Shown one piece after another: positions 18,187 through 26,335 of a stretch of DNA of 64,000 bases. The notes under the pieces were generated by a model. It searched no databases. It saw nothing but the letters and a program-made list of their open reading frames with translations, and was not told where the DNA came from. A program made the translations under genes and the position numbers. The stretch's first letter is position 1. Every line of letters begins with the position of its first letter. Location: the NCBI GenBank assembly GCA_963775445.1, contig CAVZIT010000007.1, positions 62,001 to 126,000 of the forward strand. The letters run 5' to 3'. The stretch comes from Dokdonella_A sp963775445. Its GTDB lineage: Bacteria > Pseudomonadota > Gammaproteobacteria > Xanthomonadales > Rhodanobacteraceae.

Positions 18187-19872
18187 TCAGGGCGAGGGTT
18201 GCGATGTTTGCCGCAGCGGGTCATTCCAGCCCGGACGTTGATCCCAGCCGAGCCGGTGCGCGGTTTGCGCATTGATCTTGCCGTCCGCATCGAGCGTGCC
18301 GTTCGCGATCAGGCGGCGCACGCTTTCGGCGGGCAGCACCGCGACGAAGTCGGTGCCGGCATGCACCGACGCCGGTACGAAACTCGTGTTCGCGTGGATC
18401 GGAGTGAATTCGGCGAACGCCTTGCGCACTCCGCTGACGATGTAATCGAAATCGACATCGGCCGAGCCGCGCATCACGATGCGATCGAGCGATTTGGACA
18501 TGCATGCGATCGTCGCGAGCTCGCCAGTCGGCGTCGCGACGACCGTAAGACCGTCCGCGCTGGTGACGATGCGGAAGTCCTCCGGCACCTCGATCGTCGC
18601 CTCGCCGTTGGTCAGATGCGCGCTGCCGCGGAAATACGTGCCGACTTCGCGCCCTTCGAGTGAGGCATAGCGGATTTCCTTGCTCGCGTCGGTCGGGTGC
18701 GGCTCGACGAAATTCTTGCTTCCCGAGGCGCCGAAGTTGCCGAACGCGTAGACGGCGAAGCCCGTTCCCGCCCCCTGACCGTACACGCCGTTGCCATTCG
18801 TCCCGCTGCTGTGGATTCCGGTTATCCCGGACTTTCCTGCCGCGTCACTCACGCCCTGAATACCGTCACCCCCGGCGCTTCGGCCGTATACGCCCCTTGC
18901 GGCACCGGCGCTGATACCGTAGACACCCGCGGAGAGACTGCTGCCATTGTTGGTTACTCCCCAGATGCCGCTACCGGTGACGGAAGTCGCATAGATCGCC
19001 TCCGTGTCATTACTTGTAGCTATCAGCCCGACTCCATTCTGCGAGTAGGCTCGTACGCCGGCGCCGGACCCTAGCGCATTACCGTAAATCCCGTTTCCAT
19101 TCCCGCTGGCGCGACCTTCAATCCCCGAGTCAAAATCGTCGGGCGAAACCCCAAGAATCCCGTTGCCGTGCGCGGAAAATCCATAAACACCCTGGCCGAT
19201 GCCATTGTTTATTCCCGCCACGCCCGAATGATCCGAATTCGTCGCCCCTTGAACCGCATCGCCGGTGTCGGTGTTGGTGATCAGCAATGCCGGATTGGTC
19301 GTTGCCGCGGTACCGCTGTACGGCAACGTGACGAAACCCGGTGGCCCTTGCACACCTTGCATCCCCGCAGGTCCTTGCGGTCCTGCCGGACCATCCGGCC
19401 CGATCGGCCCCTGCGGTCCGACCGGGCCTGTCGGTCCGTCCGGGCCTTGCAATCCCATCGGCCCGACCGGACCCTGCGGGCCCGGATTGCCGGACAGCGC
19501 ATACAGAGCATAGGGCGTCGCGTTAAGCGCTTGCCGCGGGGCTAGCGTCGTATAAGCGCCGCCGGAGCCGCCCGCGCGTACGCGCACTTCGACCCACAGC
19601 GCCTGGCCGTCGTATGGCGCGTCGGTGAAATCGAGCGACGTGGTGACGAAGCCGGCCGACACCGCGAGATCATCGACGCTGACCGTATCGACCGCGTCGC
19701 CGCCGCCTGGCGTCGTGAACAGCGCGAACTGGAAATCATATGGCCCGTCGGCCAGAACTCCCGCATCGGTCAACTGCCCCTGATACGTGAACGCCGGGCC
19801 GACCGGGTCGGCGAATGCGGCACGGACGAGCAACACCGAAGCAAACAGGAACAGGCAAGCAGTCGCACGCAT
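18187..19872 (-). CDS. Secreted collagen-like protein with Gly-rich repeat stalk
   Basis: 561 residues. Signal peptide (cut near AFA-DP), an N-terminal beta domain (about 22-125), then about 17 Gly-X-Y collagen triplets rich in Pro, Asp and Gln (about 128-180). Next comes a long run of degenerate G-(V/I)-x-G-x(6-12)-G repeats (about 200-400), which look like a trimeric beta-helix stalk. The C-terminal domain starts at KNFVEPHPTDASKEIRYASLEG. The ATG at 19872 has GAGG upstream. It is 10 bases from the end of the small secreted gene, so the two form an operon. Likely an extracellular trimer or surface fibre; no enzyme motif seen. Confidence 0.75.
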   Translation of the reverse strand: MRATACLFLFASVLLVRAAFADPVGPAFTYQGQLTDAGVLADGPYDFQFALFTTPGGGDAVDTVSVDDLAVSAGFVTTSLDFTDAPYDGQALWVEVRVRAGGSGGAYTTLAPRQALNATPYALYALSGNPGPQGPVGPMGLQGPDGPTGPVGPQGPIGPDGPAGPQGPAGMQGVQGPPGFVTLPYSGTAATTNPALLITNTDTGDAVQGATNSDHSGVAGINNGIGQGVYGFSAHGNGILGVSPDDFDSGIEGRASGNGNGIYGNALGSGAGVRAYSQNGVGLIATSNDTEAIYATSVTGSGIWGVTNNGSSLSAGVYGISAGAARGVYGRSAGGDGIQGVSDAAGKSGITGIHSSGTNGNGVYGQGAGTGFAVYAFGNFGASGSKNFVEPHPTDASKEIRYASLEGREVGTYFRGSAHLTNGEATIEVPEDFRIVTSADGLTVVATPTGELATIACMSKSLDRIVMRGSADVDFDYIVSGVRKAFAEFTPIHANTSFVPASVHAGTDFVAVLPAESVRRLIANGTLDADGKINAQTAHRLGWDQRPGWNDPLRQTSQPSP

Positions 19873-19882
19873 AATGGAGCCC

Positions 19883-20173
19883 TCAATGCTCAAACCCGCT
19901 GGTGAAGATGAGATCGGTGGGAGTTTCGTTTTCCGCCGGTTCCCAGAATCCGCCGTAAAACCGATAAGCCGACCCGGCCAAGGTCGCGCTCGCACTCTGG
20001 CCGACGGTGCCGCGCAATTCGAACGTTCCGCCCGCGAGCGATCCGCCGCCGCCCGCGACGACGCTGCGATCGATGTCATAAGGACCGCCGCCCGATTGCG
20101 CATTGACGGACCCGGGGAAAGAGCCGATGAGCGCGAAGGCGGGCATCAGGAGCCCCGTGTAAAATCGAATCAT
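19883..20173 (-). CDS. Small secreted protein ending in IFTSGFEH
   Basis: 96 residues with a signal peptide (MIRFYTGLL..., cut near VNA-QS). A Gly-rich domain follows with YDIDRSVVAGGGGSLAGG, FELRGTVGQ and YRFYGGFWEP. This short beta pattern (GGG..GG.F.L.GT.GQ......Y.GGFW) occurs in many secreted proteins of unknown role. The last residues, LIFTSGFEH, share the I-F-x-x-G-F-(D/E) ending with the propeller at 17078-18136. AGGAG precedes the ATG. First gene of the operon with the collagen-like protein. Confidence 0.65.
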   Translation of the reverse strand: MIRFYTGLLMPAFALIGSFPGSVNAQSGGGPYDIDRSVVAGGGGSLAGGTFELRGTVGQSASATLAGSAYRFYGGFWEPAENETPTDLIFTSGFEH

Positions 20174-20460
20174 CTGATTGCTCCTGGCCCGGGAATCAGG
20201 GCGGCTTGATTCCAGAAACACGAAACAATGCGAAAAACGGCCACGCGCTGACATCGTGCTGACTCGCGGCGGCCGCCATGGCCGCGGCTGTCGAAGACCA
20301 GCCACCCTCAGCCTGCCTCGTCAGGATCCTGAAGGCCAAGTTGCATCCGTGCGAAAAGTCGGGACGAGGTTGCCAATCGCAAGCAGACGCGTCTCGGGCT
20401 GCGAACGTCGGCCATACGCCTCCCGGCCACGGCGCATCGACGGATCGGTATGATCCGGCC

Positions 20461-21039
20461 ATGAGCGAGACGGGCCAGGGGTTTCCGATCCATCCTGCCG
20501 CGGCGTGGGAGCGGGAGCTGCCGCACGAGGTGCGCACGCTGGCCGATCGGTTGACCCCGCTGTTCTACGATGACCTCAAGCGCCTCGCGCATCGGGAACG
20601 TGCGCGCGTCGGAGCTGACGCAACCCTGCAGACGACCGCGCTGGTCAACGAGGCGTACCTGAAACTGCGGGGTGCCCAAGGCTGGAACACCGATGCGCAT
20701 TTCCTGCGCGCGGCAGCGCTGGCGATGCGCCACGCGTTGATCGGCCATGCCCTCGCGCGACAGGCAGCCAAGCGTGGCGGTGGCGCGGCGATACTGCCGC
20801 TCAGTGACACGCTGGACATCGCGATCGAAGATGATCCAGCCTTGCTCGCGCTGAACGATGCACTGGCCAAGCTTGCGCACGACTCGGTGCGGCTCGCACA
20901 GGTCGTCGAATGTCGCTACTTCGGCGGCTACGACGAAGCGGAGACCGCCTGCGCGCTGGGCGTTTCGGAACGCACCGTGCGCCGCGACTGGACATTCGCA
21001 CGTGCGTGGCTGCATCGCGAGTTGGCCGGAGCGGGGTAG
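20461..21039 (+). CDS. ECF-type RNA polymerase sigma factor (TIGR02999-like / ECF43-like)
   Basis: 192 residues. Region 2 reads LYxDLKRLAHRERARV...TLQTTALVNEAYLKLRG...HFLRAAALAMRHAL, the pattern of the TIGR02999 group. Region 4 is present as the helix-turn-helix YDEAETACALGVSERTVRRDWTFARAWL. No anti-sigma factor gene is adjacent. Instead a Ser/Thr kinase-TPR gene ends 22 bases away on the other strand. ECF43 factors are known to pair with such kinases and to be switched on by phosphorylation, so kinase control is likely here, by analogy only. Confidence 0.88.
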   Translation: MSETGQGFPIHPAAAWERELPHEVRTLADRLTPLFYDDLKRLAHRERARVGADATLQTTALVNEAYLKLRGAQGWNTDAHFLRAAALAMRHALIGHALARQAAKRGGGAAILPLSDTLDIAIEDDPALLALNDALAKLAHDSVRLAQVVECRYFGGYDEAETACALGVSERTVRRDWTFARAWLHRELAGAG

Positions 21040-21060
21040 GTCGCAACCGGCGTGTCGCGA

Positions 21061-23742
21061 CTATCCGTCATCGAATTCGTGCCGCACCGATTCGACACGC
21101 GCCAGCTGACGCTCGACATTGTGATGTGATGCCGCCAGTGCGCGTTCGCTTTCCTCGAACAATGCGCCCGCCTCCTCGCGTCGCCCGCTCTGCAGCAAGC
21201 AATGCACGAGGACCATGGCCGCTTCGATTGCGCGCCGATCATCTGCACCGAATTCCTTGATGAAACGCGTTCTGGCCTGACGCAGCGGCGCGTCGGCTTC
21301 CTCATAGCGGTGCTCGGCAGCGAGCGCCTGGCCGAGGCCGAGCCGCGCCGCTTCCGCATAGATGTGTTTGCCATCTCCGATCTTCTGGAATGCTTCCAGC
21401 GCAGCGCGGAAACCACGCTCGGCGCCCGCGGAATCACCTGCCGCAAGACGCGCCTCCGCCAGCGCAATGGCCGCAGTCACGGTGTGTGTATGCAGCGGAC
21501 CGAGCGTCGTCACATAGATCTCATGCGCACGCACGAGTGCATCGATGGCTTGCTGATGCTCCCCGTCCGCGCTCAGCGATTGCCCCATGCTGGTAAGCGC
21601 GGTCGCGGTAAAACTGTGTTCGGGGCCATATGTGTGCTCATAGATTGCCAGCGCTTCCTGGAAGACAGGAATCGCGGACTTGACGTCCCCGCTTTGGCGC
21701 ATCACCGCGCCGAGTTGATGCAAGGCGTCCGCGAGCCGCGGATGTTCGTCGCCGAACAACTGCCTCATTGCTGCCACGTTCGCACTCAACAACGCACGCG
21801 CCTCTCCGAACCGACCGAGCGACGTCAACACCATGCCGAGATCTTCGCGCACATTGAGCAAGCTGGTGTAGCTGTCGTGCGCTTGCGGATCGAGAAGTGC
21901 CAAGGCCTCGCGCAATGGTTGCTCGGCCTCGGCGATTTGGCCGTTGCGAAAGACATAGGATCCGCGATCGGCAAGGGCCTGCGCGAGATCCGCCTTCGTC
22001 GCCGTCGGCAAATGCCTGAGCAAGTCAATCGCTTGCTCGGTCCACTTGATTGCCTGGTGGTTGTCGTCGCGTTCGGCCTCGAGGTGCCCGAGCCCGAGCA
22101 GGATGCGCGCGCGCAAGGGCAGTAATTCGACACGTGTCGGCGCCGCGCCGGCCAACGCCTGTTCAAACAGCGCCTGCGCCTTGTCGAACCGTTCCGCGCC
22201 CACTTCGGCTCTGGCAGAGTCGAGCTGCGCCTCGATTCGCCGTGGATCCCCTGGCGCGTAAGCCATTTGCGCCTGCTTGAGTCGTCGCGCCAGCAATTCG
22301 GCGCTGCGCGGGTAGTCGCCCAGGGAGCGATACAGGTTGCCGCTGACGCCGAGCAGTTCGATGCGCGTGTCGGCATCCCCGCCCAGACCCGACTCGATAC
22401 GCCGTACGCCCAGATCGACCAGCTCGCGCGCGCTCATGGTCCTGCTGTTTCCCGCCACCGGGTCGTTCTGACGGAACAGGTCGATGACAAAATCGCGCAC
22501 GGCATCGGCGCGATTCAGAGCGCGCTCGGTGTGCAGGCGCGCGTCGTTGGCGTACAGCGCAGCAGCTGCCATGGCCAGCACCAGTGTCGACACGGCGGCG
22601 GTGGGCAGCCAGTGCCGGCGCGCAAAACGTCGCGCCAGGTAGGTGCGGGCCCCGCCTCGCGCGAGGACGGGTTCCCTGCGCAGATGACGCTGAGTATCCA
22701 GCTTGAGTGCGTCAACGGTTTCATAGCGATGGCCCGCTTCCTTGCGCAGGCACTTGGCCACGATCGCGTCGAGATCACCCGCCAGCAGGCGTGCGGGCAC
22801 CGGTGCGTCCGGTTTTGATTTCGAAACCCGGCTCGGCCACGGCGGGCTGCGATCCATCAGCAGCCTCACCGCCTGGGTCGAAGGCAGACCTTGCATGCGC
22901 AGCGGACGTTCGCCTGTGAGCAGTTCGAACAACAGCACGCCGAGCGCGTAGACATCGGTCGCGGTCGTGACGGGTTGACCGCTCAGTTGCTCGGGCGCGG
23001 CGTAGTCGGGCGTGAACGGCGCGATCGTCACTTGGGCATCGTGTCGCGTCGCGGCGACATCGATCAGCTTGGCGATACCGAAATCGAGCAGTTTCACGCG
23101 GCCTTCACCGTCCACCAGAATATTGCCCGGCTTCAGATCACGATGGATCACGAGGTTTCGGTGCGCGAACGCAACCGCATCGCAGACTTGTCCGAACAAG
23201 CGCAGACGCTCGCTCAGGGATGAACGCTGTTCGCGGCAGTACGCGGTGATCGAGCGTCCCTCGACGTACTCCATCAAGGTGTACGGTCGGCCATCCGGGC
23301 TCATTCCGCCGTCGAGGAGACGAGCGATTCCGGGATGTTCCAAATGGGCCAGAATGCGACGCTCGGCGTTGAACCTTTCAAGTTCGCCGGCTGCTTCATA
23401 ACGCAAGAACTTGATCGCGACGCGTTGCTCGAACGCGCCGTCGGTGCGCATCGCCACATGGACGTCGCCCGTTCCGCCGCGACCGATCATCTCGCCCACC
23501 AGCCAAGGGCCCAAACATGCACCCTCGGTTCCGGACGACGGCGGTACGAGCGCGTCGGTGGGATGCGCTACGGCGTCAAGGATTCCCGAGGCGTCGTGCG
23601 CGTGCAGCAAGGCTTCGAGTTCGGCGCGCAAGTCCGCATCATCACTGCACGACCGCTGCACAAACCTCTTGCGTGTCGTAGCCGGCACTGCCAAAGCTGC
23701 GGCGAAAAGGCGCTCCAGACGGCCCCATCGGTCCTGGTGCAC
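21061..23742 (-). CDS. Ser/Thr protein kinase with transmembrane segment and TPR array
   Basis: 893 residues from GTG at 23742, which has GAGGGA seven bases upstream. The N-terminal kinase domain is complete: IGRGGTGDVHVA, VAIKFLR, catalytic HRDLKPGNILV, DFGIAKL and the activation-loop end DYAAPEQLSG. A single membrane helix (TAAVSTLVLAMAAAALYA) separates it from a C-terminal half built of TPR/Kinesin-light-chain-like repeats with many G-D-x-x-x-A and A-L-x-I-Y-E patterns. The layout matches PknS/PknT-type kinases partnered with ECF sigma factors, and the sigma gene is the convergent neighbour. Confidence 0.9.
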   Translation of the reverse strand: MHQDRWGRLERLFAAALAVPATTRKRFVQRSCSDDADLRAELEALLHAHDASGILDAVAHPTDALVPPSSGTEGACLGPWLVGEMIGRGGTGDVHVAMRTDGAFEQRVAIKFLRYEAAGELERFNAERRILAHLEHPGIARLLDGGMSPDGRPYTLMEYVEGRSITAYCREQRSSLSERLRLFGQVCDAVAFAHRNLVIHRDLKPGNILVDGEGRVKLLDFGIAKLIDVAATRHDAQVTIAPFTPDYAAPEQLSGQPVTTATDVYALGVLLFELLTGERPLRMQGLPSTQAVRLLMDRSPPWPSRVSKSKPDAPVPARLLAGDLDAIVAKCLRKEAGHRYETVDALKLDTQRHLRREPVLARGGARTYLARRFARRHWLPTAAVSTLVLAMAAAALYANDARLHTERALNRADAVRDFVIDLFRQNDPVAGNSRTMSARELVDLGVRRIESGLGGDADTRIELLGVSGNLYRSLGDYPRSAELLARRLKQAQMAYAPGDPRRIEAQLDSARAEVGAERFDKAQALFEQALAGAAPTRVELLPLRARILLGLGHLEAERDDNHQAIKWTEQAIDLLRHLPTATKADLAQALADRGSYVFRNGQIAEAEQPLREALALLDPQAHDSYTSLLNVREDLGMVLTSLGRFGEARALLSANVAAMRQLFGDEHPRLADALHQLGAVMRQSGDVKSAIPVFQEALAIYEHTYGPEHSFTATALTSMGQSLSADGEHQQAIDALVRAHEIYVTTLGPLHTHTVTAAIALAEARLAAGDSAGAERGFRAALEAFQKIGDGKHIYAEAARLGLGQALAAEHRYEEADAPLRQARTRFIKEFGADDRRAIEAAMVLVHCLLQSGRREEAGALFEESERALAASHHNVERQLARVESVRHEFDDG

Positions 23743-23980
23743 GGCATGATCCCTCAAATGCACGTGGCGAGAACCGATTGTGAACCAGATCGGTCGCCTT
23801 GGGGCGCGACTGCAATTGCGATCGCCGCAGGTACCCCGCGCCAAAGGAAAGGGGCTGACGCGCATTGGACAGGTGATGAACCGTCGGTAAACCTTAACGA
23901 TTGCGGACAAAATGTCACTGTGAACTTTGCCGTGGGTCCCCGGTCATATCACCCGGGCGCACGCAACGGCGCCCACGGAT

Positions 23981-24077
23981 CACTCACCTCCCTGAGTGAA
24001 CCACAGGAGGCCGACTTCTCCCCGAGTCGGTTTCCACCCGCCCCGAGGGCTCCCCCTGGCCCTCGGGGCATTTTTTT
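23981..24077 (+). ncRNA. Candidate small RNA with three C-rich stem-loops
   Basis: The plus strand folds into three successive hairpins. CACTCA/TGAGTG (23981-23998) has loop CCTCCC. CCGACT/AGTCGG (24011-24030) has a loop containing CTCCCC. A perfect 10-bp stem (24041-24068) has loop TCCCCCTG and is followed by a T run. A further stem, CGTGGG/CCCACG (23931-23977), may lie upstream. No plus-strand protein gene precedes the terminator, so it must end a separate transcript. C-rich loops presented in this way are typical of sRNAs that bind Shine-Dalgarno regions, such as Xanthomonas sX13. I could not place a clear promoter. Confidence 0.5.
24041..24077 (+). terminator. Strong intrinsic terminator
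   Basis: Perfect 10-bp GC-rich stem (CCCCGAGGGC pairing with GCCCTCGGGG), an 8-base loop, then CA and seven T residues. The polarity is plus strand only; on the minus strand no T run follows the stem. It is the 3' end of the candidate small RNA. Confidence 0.85.
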
Positions 24078-24154
24078 GCGAGCGATTGCCTCAGCCAGAC
24101 GCGGTTTCCGCTCGCTGCGGCACCTGGTGGCGGAGCGGGCAAAGAACGCGAAGG

Positions 24155-25543
24155 CTACTGACGGCGCGCGCAGCGCAGCGCGTTCAGCAATGCTTCTTGC
24201 GGAAGTTTGCCGGTTTCGTTGCGCGGCAACCGGTCGATCAGGCATAGCGGTCGCGGCAGGAAAACCGGATCGATCGCCAGACGCAATTCCGCGAGCAGTT
24301 CAGATTCGCTTCGATCTGGCGCCACTGCCAGGGCCGCGATACGTTTCACGCCCCCCGCGTCGGCTTCGTCGAGCTGAAATACGACCGCGTCAAGCACACC
24401 GGGCAGATCGTTGAGGCGCCGCCCGAGATCGGCCATCGACGCGCGCTTTCCCGCGATCTCGAGCAGATCCGCATTACGGCCACACAGTCGGAACTGGCGC
24501 CCGGGAAGAACCTCGACGATGTCGTGTAACGTCACCGGCGCCGGCAAATGCGCTGCGTGGACCTGGGTGCCATCGGGACGCGCCACTAGATCGACGCCTG
24601 CATAAAGTGACCACTCCCGCTCAAGTGCGCAGCGTCGATGAGCGATTACGCAGGTCTCGGTCGACCCAAACACCTCAATCACCGGGGCGCAATAGCGCAT
24701 CTCGGCCGTTTGTGCCAGCTCGGGGGATAGCGGCGCGGTCGCCGACACGATCGCGCCGAGCGCCGGCAGCGTCACGGCACTTCGCAACAGCGACCGGAGA
24801 TGAACCGGCGTCGTAACCAGCAAGCGAGGCGGCGGCAGCTCGGCAAGGGCGGCAGCCACGTCGGCTGGAAACAGGGGGCGCGCCGCATGCACGGAAAACG
24901 GACCGGTGAGTGGCAGGAGCACCGACAATTCGAGACCGTACATGTGCTGTGGCGGAACGGTCGCGACGATGTTGGCGATGGTGACTTGATCGAGGCCGAG
25001 AGCATGCCGCAGCAGGTCGCTATTGTTGGCGCTGCTGACCCGGAAGTGCGCCCAGGATTTGGTATTCGGTTTGGGCGAGCCCGTGCTGCCGGAGGTGAAG
25101 CCTACTGCGGCGACAAGGTCGGCGCTGATGGCTGGCAGATCCGCGAGGTGGCGCGCCCGCGCGCGACCCAGGGCAGGCAATTGCACCGTCCGATGGTCGC
25201 ATCCGTCCCGCTCGACGTCGCACAACGCATAGCTCGCGTCGCGGAAGGCAAGCGCCTCGTTCACGGCCTGCTCTGCCCGCGACGGCGGGAGCAGATTGGT
25301 CTGTCCACGGCAAATGACTGCGCAGAAAGCGACGAGAAACGCATAGCGGTCCTCGCACAGGTTGACGGCGCATGCGAGGTTCGGCAGGACGCTCGCCACT
25401 GCCCCCACATCGGCGAGGAACTCCGCCACGCTGACCGAGCGCCCCTGGCGCCAGGCGAACACACGCTCGGGGCACGCGAATGCAAGCAACGGCAGATCGT
25501 CGCTGACGCAAAGCGTCGAGTCGCCTTCAATTACCGCAGACAC
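24155..25543 (-). CDS. AMP-dependent acyl ligase of aryl-polyene/xanthomonadin type
   Basis: ANL-superfamily adenylate-forming enzyme, about 462 residues. It has the P-loop motif GFTSGSTGSPKP, the A5-like motif VFGSTETC, and near the C-terminus DLLEIAGKRASM and PRNETGKL with the catalytic Lys. The sequence FAWRQGRSVSVAEFLADV near the N-terminus is typical of the ligases in xanthomonadin gene sets. GTG at 25543 has AAGGGG seven bases upstream and fits the family N-terminus better than the in-frame ATG at 25669. It stands about 13 kb from the KS/CLF/GT2 trio. Confidence 0.8.
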   Translation of the reverse strand: MSAVIEGDSTLCVSDDLPLLAFACPERVFAWRQGRSVSVAEFLADVGAVASVLPNLACAVNLCEDRYAFLVAFCAVICRGQTNLLPPSRAEQAVNEALAFRDASYALCDVERDGCDHRTVQLPALGRARARHLADLPAISADLVAAVGFTSGSTGSPKPNTKSWAHFRVSSANNSDLLRHALGLDQVTIANIVATVPPQHMYGLELSVLLPLTGPFSVHAARPLFPADVAAALAELPPPRLLVTTPVHLRSLLRSAVTLPALGAIVSATAPLSPELAQTAEMRYCAPVIEVFGSTETCVIAHRRCALEREWSLYAGVDLVARPDGTQVHAAHLPAPVTLHDIVEVLPGRQFRLCGRNADLLEIAGKRASMADLGRRLNDLPGVLDAVVFQLDEADAGGVKRIAALAVAPDRSESELLAELRLAIDPVFLPRPLCLIDRLPRNETGKLPQEALLNALRCARRQ

Positions 25544-25753
25544 GCCGATCCCCTTGGCAAAAAACCGATCGCTGAAAAGTCTATCTCCGAACCAGGCCCA
25601 CGAGCACTTGCCGTGCGATCCGGGCCCTTGACCCCGCACAATTTCTCCGAATGTCGCTCCCCGAGTCAATCGCTTGCGAGAGGGAGGCGCGCGCGTGATG
25701 CACTCTGAATCACGTCAGCAACCGCGCGGCCCCACAAAGCCCTCAGCGAACTC

Positions 25754-26320
25754 TCAGGCGCGAATGATTGCCCCGCTGACGGCATCGCGGATAGGCGTCG
25801 GACGATCGAGACCACCCACTGCACCTGTAACGATCGCATCGATCGCATCGCCGAAAGACGCACTGACCTCGTGCGCCTCGCGCGCTGGCGCTTCGCCATG
25901 CCGATTCGCGCTGGTCGACACCAAGGCGCCCCCGAACGCGCGACATAGCGCAGCGGCAATCCGGTGGGCCGTCACCCGCAAGGCGATGCCGGCATGGTCA
26001 CCCACAATCCACGGAGGAACGCCCTCGGCCCGCGGCAGCACCCAGGTCTCGGGACCGGGCCATGTGCTCTCGATTCGCGCGCGTGCCCGCGCAGGCAACG
26101 CTGCCAAGTCGGCATAACGTGCTAGCTGGCCAAGGTTTGCCGCAATCAGCAACACGCCTTGGGTTGACGGACGCTGCTTGAGGCGGAACAACCGCTCACA
26201 GGCAAGGCGATTCTGCGGATCGCAGCCCAACCCGTAAACCGATTCGGTCGGGTAGGCCACGACACCCCCGGCGGCAAGCGCGACGGCGGCTGCGCGAATC
26301 CCGTACTTGGCCGTATCCAT
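25754..26320 (-). CDS. tsaC: Threonylcarbamoyl-AMP synthase (YrdC/Sua5 family)
   Basis: Makes threonylcarbamoyl-AMP for the t6A modification at tRNA position 37. The single-domain 188-residue form, as in E. coli TsaC, carries AYPTESVYGLGCDP near residue 23, the KQRPSTQGVLLI segment near residue 48 and the STSANRHGE motif near residue 138. It ends 211 bases from the acyl ligase start and begins 16 bases after the topA stop. topA-tsaC-dprA proximity is usual in gammaproteobacteria. Confidence 0.95.
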   Translation of the reverse strand: MDTAKYGIRAAAVALAAGGVVAYPTESVYGLGCDPQNRLACERLFRLKQRPSTQGVLLIAANLGQLARYADLAALPARARARIESTWPGPETWVLPRAEGVPPWIVGDHAGIALRVTAHRIAAALCRAFGGALVSTSANRHGEAPAREAHEVSASFGDAIDAIVTGAVGGLDRPTPIRDAVSGAIIRA

Positions 26321-26335
26321 CGGTGCTGCGGCGAG

